The notes beneath the pieces were generated by a model. That model made no database searches, was not told the origin of the DNA, and saw nothing but the letters and a program-made list of their open reading frames with translations. Positions 45,401 through 59,000 of a stretch of 64,000 nt of DNA are shown in pieces. Each line of letters opens with the position of its first letter. Position 1 is the first letter of the stretch. A program made the translations under genes and the position numbers. This DNA is from Liolophura sinensis (lineage: Eukaryota > Mollusca > Polyplacophora > Chitonida > Chitonidae): assembly GCF_032854445.1 (NCBI RefSeq), contig NC_088306.1, positions 22,727,764 through 22,791,763 on the forward strand, given 5' to 3'.

Positions 45401-48400
45401 TTACAACTTCCTCTTTTAAAGTCTTAGGTGTAACTCGATCAAGGATTGATCCTGGATCTACCGGTCCTGAAGCGGATGCTGTACCAACTGTGCTATCCGG
45501 GCCGGTATAGTATAATCTGAAGTGTCACCAAGATTTGCCTGGAAACAGCTACTGTACTTCTTCAACATTTTCGCATGTTCGCAAAGGTGCTTATTCAAGC
45601 ATATTCTGAAGGCATTATTCTGTTCTGGCTCATAAAATTATACTTTTTACGAAGCCCTGAAACTGGCCAATGTAACCAACGTAGTATTGCCTCCAAAATT
45701 AAATTAAAAACATGCATAAATTACCCTGAAACTTGCTCGTACATATGCAAAAAGGTTGAGGAATTAGGGTACACGTAGGTTAAGTCATGGAATATTTGGT
45801 ATATATGTAGTGAAGATCATCTGGCACTAAGCAAGTAAACATTGTTATGTTACCTTAGTCCCCATTATCGGGAAGCTTTGACTCTTACATTAAAGTCAAG
45901 CCTTTAAGTTCTTTAAGTTTAAGGTCAAGAATAATATTACAATCTAAGACTAAGTCTGTCTTAAGTCTAAGCCAGCTTTGTGACCGTGGGGCCAGACTTA
46001 TAACCTCACTGTCATTTGACACAATTATCTACAAAATAAAAATCTATATTAAGTCTCTCTCATACCTTAGTGAAACACCTTCTTATGCTGGCATGTAAAT
46101 AACATCATTTACAGTAACTGAAAATCTTGAACGACTGAATGACTGAATGAATGAATGAAAGAGTGGTTTGGGGTTTAAAGCCGCATTAGTAGTATTTCAC
46201 TTGTGCCCTAGCCTGGAAGATGCTGAATTTGCGAGACACTAGAATGGGCCGGTCTTACCAACAGCCATAACCATATGGTGAACATAATATACATTTGATG
46301 AACACGAAACAACAAACTAAGTAAGAGTTAAGTATGAATGCCATCCTTTTTAAAAAGTTCATAACCTGACTAAAATGTAATACCATAATTCTGACCTTCC
46401 ATTGGTAATCAAACGTTAGATAGAGGCCAGTTTAAAGGCCACCCTGTTGAGCAGTCCTCCAGTACAATGCCTAACACACCTGTACTGATACCTGTGTGTG
46501 TTTGTTAAACTATGTCATGTAATATTAGCCAACCATATGGTGCATTTCACAAGGCTGAAAAAACGTCAATACTTCACTGAGAAATCAACACAGATAACAT
46601 ATGTAAATAGGATAAAGAGATTCAGGTTGTCAGTTTACCTGAATAAACCACCAGACACATACAGGCTTTCACATGACCTCCCTTGGTATGAAGGTATAAA
46701 GAAAATTTAGAGCATAAATTTGGTTGGGGTAATTTATCAAACTATTTGCAAGAACCTTCCAAAAAGATGTTATATTTATTTATTTTATCTGTGTCTTAAT
46801 GCGTACTCAAGAATATTTCAATTATATGATGGCGGCCAAAGACGTTTTAAACATGGACATACATATCCCTGTGCGTCAAAGTTTTTTCATGTTTTCACGT
46901 TGTAAACTTTTATATATTCTTAGAAAGCTTACCTGTCTTTCACAGATATAAATGTCTTATGTTTCTGTGAAGTATTGATGAACTAAAGCATATTTGTTAA
47001 GGAAAATCCCCACCCTGACATTCATTTAAAATCCACAAATCCTGAATCTAAACATCACTGTTATAACCAGGAAGAGAATGTTCACAGGGTACATGGGTGA
47101 GGATATCCTCTCCTCCTACCCTCACCCGCAAACTTTTAAAGTATGCCAAGGGAAACACCCTCCCACTGCCAGTCTTTATTAAGTCTGTCTAAATTAATCT
47201 TGACAGGTTCTTCATCTGTGGTACACTTGTAGGAATTCAATCACTGTAGAAGTTTGGCAGAAAGAATAGATCTTTCTCTAAGCCACAGCACCAGGGCCAC
47301 ACATGCTGATGACCCGGCAATGGGTGTGGTTTGCCAGGGGTCTCAACCAGGCACCAACTATCCCCCTCCCCTTCCAAGCCCCTAAAAAACTGTACACTAG
47401 TAATCATGGAAATAGAGTGACAAATGTTTGACCTCAATTTCTAGCCTGGTTTGGTTTTACACACTTAGCACAGGCATCCTTAATCCTGACAGCAGCCATT
47501 TCTTACAGCGGCCTGGCTTGCTCTAGGCATAGGCAACAAATGGTGCGCCTGCTAGTATGTAAGATGCACAGAGAAATCTTTGGTGATGAATGACTGTGTG
47601 CCTTGATCAACTGAAGAATAGGCTTGCTATGTGTCTTCCCTACTACTTAAACATACATGCAGAGGGCCAAGAGTTTGCGTATCTGCCTGTGATGTCTGGC
47701 TTCTAAAATCGCCCTACTATTATACAGACATATATAAATGTATTTGAAACTAGTACCTCAATTCCCAAATCTGGTCATTTCAAAAACCATACCAAGAGAC
47801 TTACCACGACATTTTAGGATCAGGGTGCACGGAAAGGACGAGTATATTTATGTTAGAAACGTGTCGAAATAATGTGATCAGCGGGGTTATATCGGGATGT
47901 GTGGTCTATTATGTCTCAGGCCTGGTGACACAGACGTGCTGCAAGACACAGTACTATAATTCTTCAATATTTTCATCTTTTTGCAAGGTTTTAATTCAAG
48001 CATATTGTGATGCCATTATTCTGTGTAGACTGATAAAAACTTCTTTGTGAATCATTGAAATTGGTCAACACAGACTTGTCTTATGACAAATTACAAGGAG
48101 CATAAATCGAACTGAAAGGTGTTCTTTGATGAGCAAGACGGTTGCAGAATTAGGGTATGCTGGCATTGCATGATACATTAAGTTTTCTCTCCTGTGTCAA
48201 GCCAACTTTAATCCCCTATGTGCTAAAATGTGGAAAAAAAATGTGCAAGTAATAATCATTTTTTGTTTTTCTTTAATCAATATTCTGTTGCAAAAACGAC
48301 AAAAACTACTGAGAAAAAAAAATTGAAATCATCATGAGGACTTCCCTCATTGAAGCTTACATGTATGAAATCAATGACAAACCCCAAAAAATTAAATACT

Positions 48401-51400
48401 GGCCGAGTTGGTACAAGATTTGAAGAAGCTGTTTCCTTATGTGTGCTCTTTGTTTTATATTTTTCTATATTTTCTCATGCACAAAGGCTTTGCACGAACA
48501 ATAACTCGTGGGTGTGAGTTCAGGCAGACAAATGGAATGGAAACGAGTGGGAGGCAGTTGACATTTTGTTTCTAATAATAAACATGAAAACCCACATCTT
48601 TCCTACTTTCCCCCCTCTAAAAAACAAAAACAAAAAAAAAAACCACATAAAAACAAAATACATAAAAAAAGAAAAAACCTTCTCAGAAACAGCATGATTG
48701 ACTCAGTTGAAGATTCTAATTCAAATCCAACATACAATTACTTAAATCTGAACATTTACTCTGAGGCCGAAAGAAAAACCCTTTTAAGAAACAGCATGAT
48801 TGACTCAGTTGAAGATTCTAATTCAAATCCAACATACAAACTTAAATTTGAACATTTACTCTGAGGCCGAAAGAAAAAAACCTTCTCAGAAACAGCATGA
48901 TTGATTCAGTTGAAGATTCTAATTCAAATCCAACATACAATTACTTAAATCTGAACATTTACTCTGAGGCCAAAAGAAAAAAAAAAGAAATAATAAAGAA
49001 ACTTCGCTACTTTTTGGTAACTAATACACATATCTTATATTTTCATCTTCAACTGACTGAAGATTGTCAGTTGATTGTATCAGCCAGATGTTTCCCACAA
49101 AGACTGAATGGTGAATAGGTTAGACGATGCGCAATCTAGTCCAGTTTATTGGACAAATCAACGAAAATGAACAACTCAAACTGTTCAGTCATTATCTTAC
49201 CATTACAATCAATAATATTTTGAATACATGCATTTTGGTTCCATACTCAGTCGTTTTTTGTTTTTTTTTTGGTTTATCTCTTCACCCCCGCCCCCCCCCC
49301 CCCCCACCACCACACACACAAAATCTATCTTTAGTTTTCCACATCTTTCATGATTAGACTAGCATTAAAAAAATGAGAATTTTGATTTCCTGACCAATTA
49401 AATGTAACTATATTTACTGATATCAACAAAGACTGTGTTAAAAATAAAGCATTGAAAGGATTATAATATGGATGTAAAAAATAAATTTTCAAGGTCTCTG
49501 CTCAATTTGAACCATTTTCAGAAAGATTAAAAATAGAAAGACAGATCAATTATTTCAGCATATACCAAACTGTAGAGCATGAAAACATAAGAGGAATTCA
49601 TAAAGATAAATTTGTGGCACAGCGTAATGACCCAGGAGCCTCTCACCAATGAGAGACTGATGCTTAGCTCATGCTGGTTTCCTCTCCGGCCATAAGTGGG
49701 AAGGTCTTCCAGCAACCTGCAGGTCGTCATGGGTTTCCCCTGGGCTCCGCCTGGTTTCCTCCCACCATAATGCTGGCCGCCGTCATATAAGTGAAATATT
49801 CTTGAGTACGGCAAAGAACACCAATCAAATAAATAAAATAAAGATAAATTTGTGCCTCTTCCCATGGTGATACTTTACCAAAAAATCGTCTGACAGGAGG
49901 TCTGTAAGGTATCTGACAAAGGGCAGCACATTGACATATAGTTCAAGCACTCATGAGTGTCCTTCATCTATAACCAATCTATAAAGTAGTCTGTGTTTGT
50001 CTTTTTGAGCAAATACTGGCTCCAAAAGTAAGGTGATCAACTGTTTTAATGCTGTGCTGAAGACTTTTTCACTTTTAATATATGACAGTGGTCAGGAGTT
50101 TACGCAAAACATCATACTGAATATATGACAGTGGTCAGGAGATTAGGCAAAACATCATACTGAATATATGACAGTGGTTAGGAGTTTTGGCAAAACATTA
50201 TACTGAATATATGGCAGCGGTCAGGAGTTTAGGCAAAACATCATACTGAATATATGGTCACAAGTTTAGGCAAAACATCATACTGAATATATGGCAGTGG
50301 TCACGAGTTTAGGCAAAACATCATACTGAATATATGGCAGTGGTCACGAGTTTAGGCAAAACATCATACTGAATATATGGCAGTGGTCACGAGTTTAGGC
50401 AAAACATCATACTGAATATATGGCAGTGGTCACAAGTTTAGGCAAAACATCATTCTGAATATACGACAGTGGTCAGGAGTTTAGGCAAAACATCATACTT
50501 AATAATGAAATCAAATTTTTCTGTATTAACCAAGGCCATTCACTAAATATCCGACTCGTACCTGTACTACTGACAGTGATATAATGATTTAGAAGTTTGA
50601 AGATATAATGTAACCCATTTTATAACAGCAGCACATCCACACACAAGGCTGATATATTGCAAAAGATAATTACATGTATTTGGGCTATTCAAAAATAATA
50701 CCCAAAATTTGACTGGATTTGCTCTGATCGATTCTTTGCTTAACATTCCCTGTGTAGCCTATTTAAAGATCCCCTGGGACATATTCTGGAATATGGTACT
50801 ACATGTAACTCCAATCCTATAAATAAACAAGTATACATACATTAAAGACATTTGTACACTTTTGGTTGGCTGATCTTACCTGCAGAATGAGCGGAGGCAT
50901 GGTTGTTACAGTTATGTGAGGGGGGAGGTGGATGGATATGAGCATGATGGACCCCAGGGTGCATGTGGGGTGGGGTGCCAGCTCCGGGGTGGGGATGGTG
51001 ATGTGTACTGTACTGCGGGGGTGACGGGTATGGGGGGCCATATGGCGGGTAATACTGGGCCCCGTTGTTTGGTCCGCCCTGTGGGGAAAAAAAATAAGAT
51101 AACTGATAAGAAATTTTGTCACAAATGTATCTAAGTGTTTTCATAAAATTGATTTAATGGATGAACTTTTTATCTATTAAAGATATGTTGGAAATGTATT
51201 AAGAGGAATAGAAAACAGCATAGTCAAGTGGGCAAAGCCCATGGACAATAAAATCAGGAAACCAACAAGGCAATGCCATGTGGGAAAAGTCTCTGGGTAT
51301 TATAATGAGGAAACCAACAAGGTAAAACAAAGTGGAAAAGCCCAATCTTGAAACCAATCAGGTAAAACCATATTGGAAAAGCCCATCGACAACATAATAA

Positions 51401-53049
51401 GTAAAATCAAGCCGGGAAATGAGGAAACCAAAAAGGCAAAGTTATTGTGAGAAAAGCGCAGGACCATTATGAGGAAACCAAACCGATGAGGTCAAGACGT
51501 AAATCTACATCAACAAGACAACAAAAATCAGTCAATGTTATGAGAAAACCCAAGAGTCACTGCTGGAAATCAACCCTACAAGTGAACAACTGTTTACGGT
51601 GCATACAATGATGAAACAATGCATATATTGCATGAAAATTAAACAATGAAACAATGTATGCTAAATAAAAGGCCAAAAAATCTTGACAACATGTAGCTCT
51701 TGGTACAAAATTAAAACACATCATAATGGATAACATATAATTTGCTGGTATGAAAACAATACATGCTTGAATTATTGACAATATCAAAAGGCTCAGTTCA
51801 TACAGGGAGAGAAAATGGAAAAGTACAAGCACTGTATACATGATGATTATAAATTTTCCACACACAAATCTTTTGAAAATGAGCGCTTACAATCAACATG
51901 CTAAATAAAGCCAAAACAGTCAAGACGTTGAAGGAGATAAATGTACAAGTACATGTAAAGAGAGTACAGTATCATAAAACAATATACAATCATTTGTAGT
52001 GAATTAAGCAAATAGCAAAACAAATGCATGATTAAATAAACACGTAATAACAGGAAAATGCAAATCACATTTCAATTATGATATTAATGACATGGACATT
52101 CCTCAATGCTCATGCAAAATGAAACCTAATATTGATCATACATGCATGGGTGTAGAAGTATTCAATTATTTTTCTCATGAACAAATGGAAAGATACAAAC
52201 TTTCATACCAGACAAAAATATTTAAAAACACCTATATTGTTAAATTCATCCTACATAATAGCAGAAATAAAATGTATAGAAAAAAATTTATGAAAAAATA
52301 CATGACAAGGGAGATAACTATATTCAACATTCACTAGAAGATGTAAAACATAAACTTTAGGAGGTGCAAACAAGTAAAAGTTTTATCAAAAAAAAGATCA
52401 GAATTTAAACTAGCTTCACAGAATATAAAAAGGAATTTTCTCCCTTCAGTTTTGATTTTTTTTTTTAACTTATGTTTTCAAATTTGGGAGTATGCGCCAG
52501 AGTGTTAAACAAGCATGAAAGCCTACTTGTAACTGACTTCCAAAAAAAAACAAAAAACAGTAAGTGCGTGAGACGTAATGTATGTAGTTACATGTTAACA
52601 TGTAGTTAAGTTGACCTACAGTAATAATAACTAATCTGTCAACACAAAAAAACTGAAAGCACGAACACAAAATCTACACTCTTTGGCAGGCTTTTCAGAC
52701 AGGGAAGGAGATCCCACATGTGCAGTAATTCAGAATTGCTACACATTTATCTGGTTGTGGCTAAACAGTGCTTTTAACAATATTTCTGTAAGGCCATGAC
52801 AGTGTTTGCTGAAAGTACATGTGTTTCCTGTGCTGACATCTTTACATAATGCTGCCTCACTGGAATGCTATGCTGAAGACACCCAGGCATGCTGCCCTAC
52901 TCGGTCACAGTATATGGGGCCTATATGTTCAATTGATAATAATGATTGTGGGTTTCCCCCGGGCTCTTCCCAGTTTCCTCCCACCATGATGCTGGCCGCC
53001 GTCATATAAGTGAAACGTTCTTGAGTACGGCGTAAAACACCAATCAAAT

Positions 53050-53080
<31 letters not shown>

Positions 53081-56000
53081 TTGATAATAACCATATGCTT
53101 CATGCAAAGAGAAAATGTACCAAACAGATTAAATTTTATCTTATCCTAGACTTGTCAATGACATGATCCAGCAGTTCAGAGCATCAATTTTGTTTGCAGT
53201 CTACATACTTGTACTTAACTTGGGAAAGAGGAAAAATACTTTCATTTCATGGACATTATATACTATTTTTACCACTTGGAGGAGATATTTGTTCAACTAA
53301 GGTTTTATTGGTAAGAATAAATCCACTGACTCTTGATTTAACACTAGCAAGTGTATGTCACCATTTATAATTAATTCTCTACACGGAAGCTGCATAAAGT
53401 TTAAAACCACTGGCCTTGTACATGACATTCACATGCATTTTGAAGGAATGATCAGGCTCTCTTGACAACAGTGTGTGACCCAGCTTCCAGTTAGTTAGTT
53501 CAATGTTATTTAATACCTTGGAAAACCGCAGCCCTCACACTGACATTAAATTATGACCTGCCAACAAAATATTTACATTTTTTTTTTTCGCCTCCAGTAG
53601 CTTCTAAACTAAACATGTTTCTAATTATGAAATGTCAAAGGTGGTTGGAAGGATTCCAAATGAATGAACTGAAAACCCGTGCACATGTCACTCTGGCAAA
53701 ATTCCTACACAGCTTCGGGTATATCCTAATTCTTCAAGCTTTTCTGCCCGAGAAACTGCATCTTTCAGCATGATATAAGCACCTTTCAAATTTGACTTCT
53801 GAAGACAAAAACTACAATGGTTGGATTGGTCAATTCGTGAGAAGTTCAAATAACATCAGCAGATTGATGCTTCAATCATCATCTTGCCCAAGGGTTGAAG
53901 ATTAATAGTACTTAAAGTTCTTTACAGGGCAAAGAACCAGAATAAAGAACCAGGACTTTGTTGATGCCTCCTAGAGCTCTGTAACAGCTGCAAACTGCCT
54001 TTTAAACATGTATGCCTCCACATTTATATATGTTCATGAACATGTATGTAAACATATTAAAAGTTTGCAATTTTTAAGCCTAGATATATATAAAAAAAAT
54101 TCTCAGAGTCAAGTGGTTTCAAGAAATACTGAAAGTCAGCGTTTTTTTTTTTGTTTTTTTTCCAAGATTGGACATAAAAAAATTTAACCAACATAGTTTA
54201 ATGGTTTCAAGAAATATGGGAAGTTAGCATTTTTTTTTTCAAGGTTGGATACAAAAAACATCATAAAACAGTTTAACGATTCCAGGAAATGCCATAAGTC
54301 TGCAATATTCAAGTGGGGATATAAAAAATTTATCTCACATACTTTTATGATTTCAAGAAATACAAGTCAAGATTAGCTGATGATCAAAATATATACACAA
54401 GCATGTTGGTAATTTATTACAGAAGAGACACTGATGACAGCTCATGACATTACACAATTCCAAATGGACCTTCTGATATCTAACACAACCCAGTATTTGG
54501 TACAAGTATGTATTCAACCCACACGTTCCAGAGATATCCTATTAAGAAGCTTGCAAAATTCCTTTTTCTTTTTTTGTCTCTCTCCCCATTGCGCAAAGAA
54601 ATGAAAAAAATGTCCTGCTAGACATTGGATCAAATCACAGACAGCAAAAATGCCAGTGGGAAAATATCCCTGCTTTCCATGGAGTCAGCTGTTGCATTTT
54701 GTTCACCGCAAAGAACAGAGCTCCCTATGTATGAAATGTATTCCTCAGAGTTGAAACCTCTTATATAAACCCTGAAGTAAACACAACTGTAAATGTCCCG
54801 GACATATGGGAAACACATTGCTAGGAAATGGGCTTCTTATCTAACAAGATGAATGATGTAATAAACGCCTTGAGATCTGCAGGGGCCATGGGAATGGGGT
54901 TTAAACTCTCAGCCAAGAATTTCCACTTGTCACCAGGCTCACCCACCACACTCTCCCCTATCCTCCTCGCCCCACCCACATGCTCACTGCACAGTCTTTG
55001 GAAAAATCCTGAGAGTTGCCACTTCAAAATATTTCATAAATGAATCAATCATGACCTGAAGAACTCATAACCACAGAAACAATTGTAAGTCCTGTGTGAT
55101 CCCTCAAATGACACTCTTTTGGTGTTACGTAACATTCCTCACATACAATTTATGGGTTCAACACCATTTATGTTCTGCTATCCTCTTTCCGCTGCTAGTT
55201 GGGACAGTTGCAGGGACAGCACTGTTCGTTGTTTTGTTGTTGTTGATGCATTTTTAATCCATGACTGTATGTAACTACACGTTTCGAACTACATGATGCT
55301 TTATCTTGTTTTATATATATTGATGTATTTTTTGATTGGACTCTTGAAGTACACGTTTCCTATATATTATTTCTCCATGAAGGTCTTAGGGATGAACAGT
55401 TTCTGAGCGAGCTTAACTTTTAAGGAATAACGATATCATTACTACATGCATGTACATGTTTGTCATTTCATGTACCAACCACATCACTACACCCATCCAA
55501 TAGTCACACACTCCGTTTTTGTTTTTTTTTGGTTTTTTTTTTTTACAACAAAAACACACCAAAAACCTGTTCATTATCAGGTTAATCTCTTTGCACAAAA
55601 TTTACCCATTAGACAAACCAGGCGAAGATCAATTCTTAACCCTGTTGTACAAAGCCTACTCGCTAAACAGTTAAAAAACCAATGAGATCAGCGGTTGTCA
55701 TTTTGAGGACAGAATGTTGTCTCTGGTATTAACTGTAATGGGTTACAAATAGGTCCGCCCATCCTAGTAGATGTACTAACACTTCACACCTGCAGATCAA
55801 GCCTATCAACAGCAAGGTACCAGTTCTAACAAAACTATCGCAATGGTATGTCAGACGTGTTTTCTATTGTAACCTGTCTTCACTGCACATTGTCCACAGA
55901 TGTGACAAACTTTTAAAATAAAACCCAGGAAAGACAGACTACAGGAAACACTGATGCCTACTACCTACACACATTTTGTAAGTCAAAAATATATATGTTT

Positions 56001-59000
56001 CATTTAATATTTTTTAGACATTAGACAAATCAAACATAATAAAGAAGTTATACATGTAATGTTTTCTTTATTGTATTTGATTTTTATTTTTCTATACTAA
56101 AGAATATTTCATTTATATGACAGCAGCCTGCGTTAAGGTGGGAGAAACCCACGCCGATTCCTGGAGGTTCCTGGAAGACCTTCCTCAGTACGACAGGAGA
56201 GGAAGCCTATGTGAGGTGGACTTAAAGTTATAACACAATTATTCGCATTTTTACGGGAAAACAGTTACGTCAATGTCATAATACAAATTACTTGTCTTCT
56301 TTTATGACAAAACAGTCAGGAAATGAGGTATCCACCCCCATATAGTCTCTCAAAGTAAGTGTATCAAGCTGTATATAGGAAGTCAACAAAAAAAAAGAAA
56401 GAAAAAAAAGACGAGGCATGTTAAGACTGTAGACATTCCTCTCTTGGCCAAAAAAATGTTTTGTCTGAGCAACTATAATATCCACCTCAGCAGCCAACCA
56501 ATGATTCCTTCCCAAATATTTATTATTTAAAGGAATTGAACATGGTTTATAAGGTCAGCAAGCCCTAGATTCTGTTACTAAACTAAGCTCATGGGTTGAG
56601 GGACCTTTAATTGGGGATTCTGCAGCCCCAGGATAGCCAGGTGTGGAGGGGGGTTGTCAAATTATTTCTAGGAGTGTAACAGCACCAACAGCTAGAATTT
56701 GTTATGTAATAAACCATAAGGGAAGGACGCTTTCACATCTCATGCCAGATCAATATCTGGTTTACTTTCTGCTTGTTGCAAGAAGAACCTTGACACAAAT
56801 CTGTGGCAAAAAAAAATTAAAATAATGTTGACCTAAGTTAAAGAAATATATGTGTTGGAAACATGCAGTCAATACTGACAACAGACCACAATTTGACCAG
56901 TAACATAGAGCCTGAGATGAAAACTTTAGGCATATAACATTTTGAAATATTAGATCTTCTAAATGGGTTAAATATGTACTATGTTGGTGGTTGAATTTGT
57001 TAAGGATTTATGCTAAGTACAAGTGCTTGAATAACAGATGGTGATCAGAGAGGGACAGGCAGGCACCTGCACCCTTTGGCACATCTGCCTGAGGTAAAAA
57101 GACTTCATCCCAAATTGATCCTGGAAATCTATTAATTTGAAGGCATTTTAATCCTTGAAAATCTGGCACAACTGACACGCAGCATGTATCTGTATTTGAA
57201 ATCACCTGAAAGAAATAATTGTCCAGTTTCCTATAGTACTGATGTAAACCTAACTACAGTTAACTACTCTAAGTGCAAAATTTCTTGAGCATAGTGTTTT
57301 AAGTAACACCCTAATAGAACAGCAAGATAAGGTGGAAGTTGCAGGAATCTATCTAGAAGCTTTCCACAAGTATGAGGGTAGCAAGCAGCTACTGTCAATC
57401 TGGTGGTAGGTCTTAAAACATTAATCAAATACATAATATAGTAATTAAAATCACTCACTAAATCACAATTATTCAGGTTTTGTTATCCCTCTAGAATCCT
57501 CAGAAGTACAGCTGCATCAGTCCCTTCAGGGGAGATAATCTACAGCAAAGCACTTGATGGATTCTTACCCAAAGGGTGGAGGGTTGTCCTTAGTTCATGT
57601 GCACCCGAACAGTATGACTCAAGCCTGGCAGGGCAAGAGCATGTCAAGGTTACTGAACCCCTCAACTACCGTAATGCCTCTTATAGTCTAACTTTGTCAC
57701 TTTTCCACCGCAATATTTCATATCTGTTGAACACTGTGGTCACCATGACTATCAACACACACATTGTGCAGTTCCTTTTAAAATTTTACATTTTATTCCT
57801 TTGAATTTTGACCAAAACCTCTAATTTACCTCTGTATAATCCTATGCAGGTGAGGACATTCTTGGCCTGTATTATGTTCCAGAATAGTAAGACTGCCAAC
57901 GCCCTATTAAAAACAGTCAAGTTTTTCTGTCTGTCTGTATACTCAGCTTTAACTGAACTCAAATCTTATTACTTGTGTAATGTGCTGTGAAATCTGCTCA
58001 CATGTACAAAGCTTTTCTCTCAGAGTCCCCTTAACCGCCGAAATGACTCCTCCTCTTTCACATGTACTTAGAGGCACTCTGCAACAACTTTCCGAAAACT
58101 GTTGTGAACAGGTTTCTCCTGTTATTGTATGGAAGACTATGGAAGTTTTCATTCTGATTATAAATTTACTAAATATCTTAAACATAAATCTTTTGGATTG
58201 TCTACTATAACACTGCAACATTCATCGCATCCCTCCAACATCCAGCCATCCCTATCATATATTTTTCTAAAAAAATGTCATGTTCAGAGTTTGAGCCGTA
58301 ACTGTCCCGAAATTGTCAGTCAGTCAGTCAGTCAGTCAGTCAGATGAATGTTTCTCACCCTTACTTTCCGACTGCAAAGAGAACACAGCCGTGTCGTTTT
58401 CAGCAAATTAATGGTTGTCAATGTGTCCAATCTATCTCTGTCCAAACCAAAGCTAAAAATTACAAACACACACAGGATATAAAGAACAATTTTAAAACAA
58501 TAAGTACCACATGTTCTCTGAAAACTTTTCATTTTCACCTTGAAGTAATGAGTAGTGTGAGTACAGTGAAACCTGTGTATACCAGTGTCAACTTGAGTAT
58601 TTATTTAGTATTTGATTCATGAACTGAGCCCGGATGCAATGGAATCACAGTTCTAGAAGCCTGCTCCTAGGGTGCTCGTGGTGAGCTAGTGGTATGCCAC
58701 TGGGAGCTAGGCTTTAGCCTGGTTGGTGTTGTAACTGGGGTGTACATGAAAATGTGTATTCACCCAGACCATAAAGCCAACACTTAAACACATGGGCAGT
58801 CAGTGTTTACTGAAGAAACAACCTGTTTAGCTAACTAGTAGATATGATATTTTACATACATCAAAACCAGATGTCTCTCAACCCTGTTCTCATAACCTCA
58901 TAGAGGGCCCATTAACACATTTACCCCAAACCCAAAAGCCAAATGATAACCTCTGACCTTTGGCTGGCACAAAAACAGTGACTTATCCCATCAATGAATG

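Larger units (their letters stand above)
45084..50879 (-). other. FNDC3 intron (5.8 kb)
   Basis: Repeat-rich and without recognised exons. Contains SINE B (45139-45505), repeat C (45548-45780 and 47945-48165), SINE-A fragments (46777-46850, 49617-49837), a 102-bp triplication (48680-48985), a C-run near 49284-49306 and a 43-bp array (50080-50505). Confidence 0.6.

Noticed and set aside
58650-58760. tRNA-like stretch with AGCTAGTGGTATGCC
   Set aside because: Only a weak box A resemblance; no box B and no cloverleaf visible.
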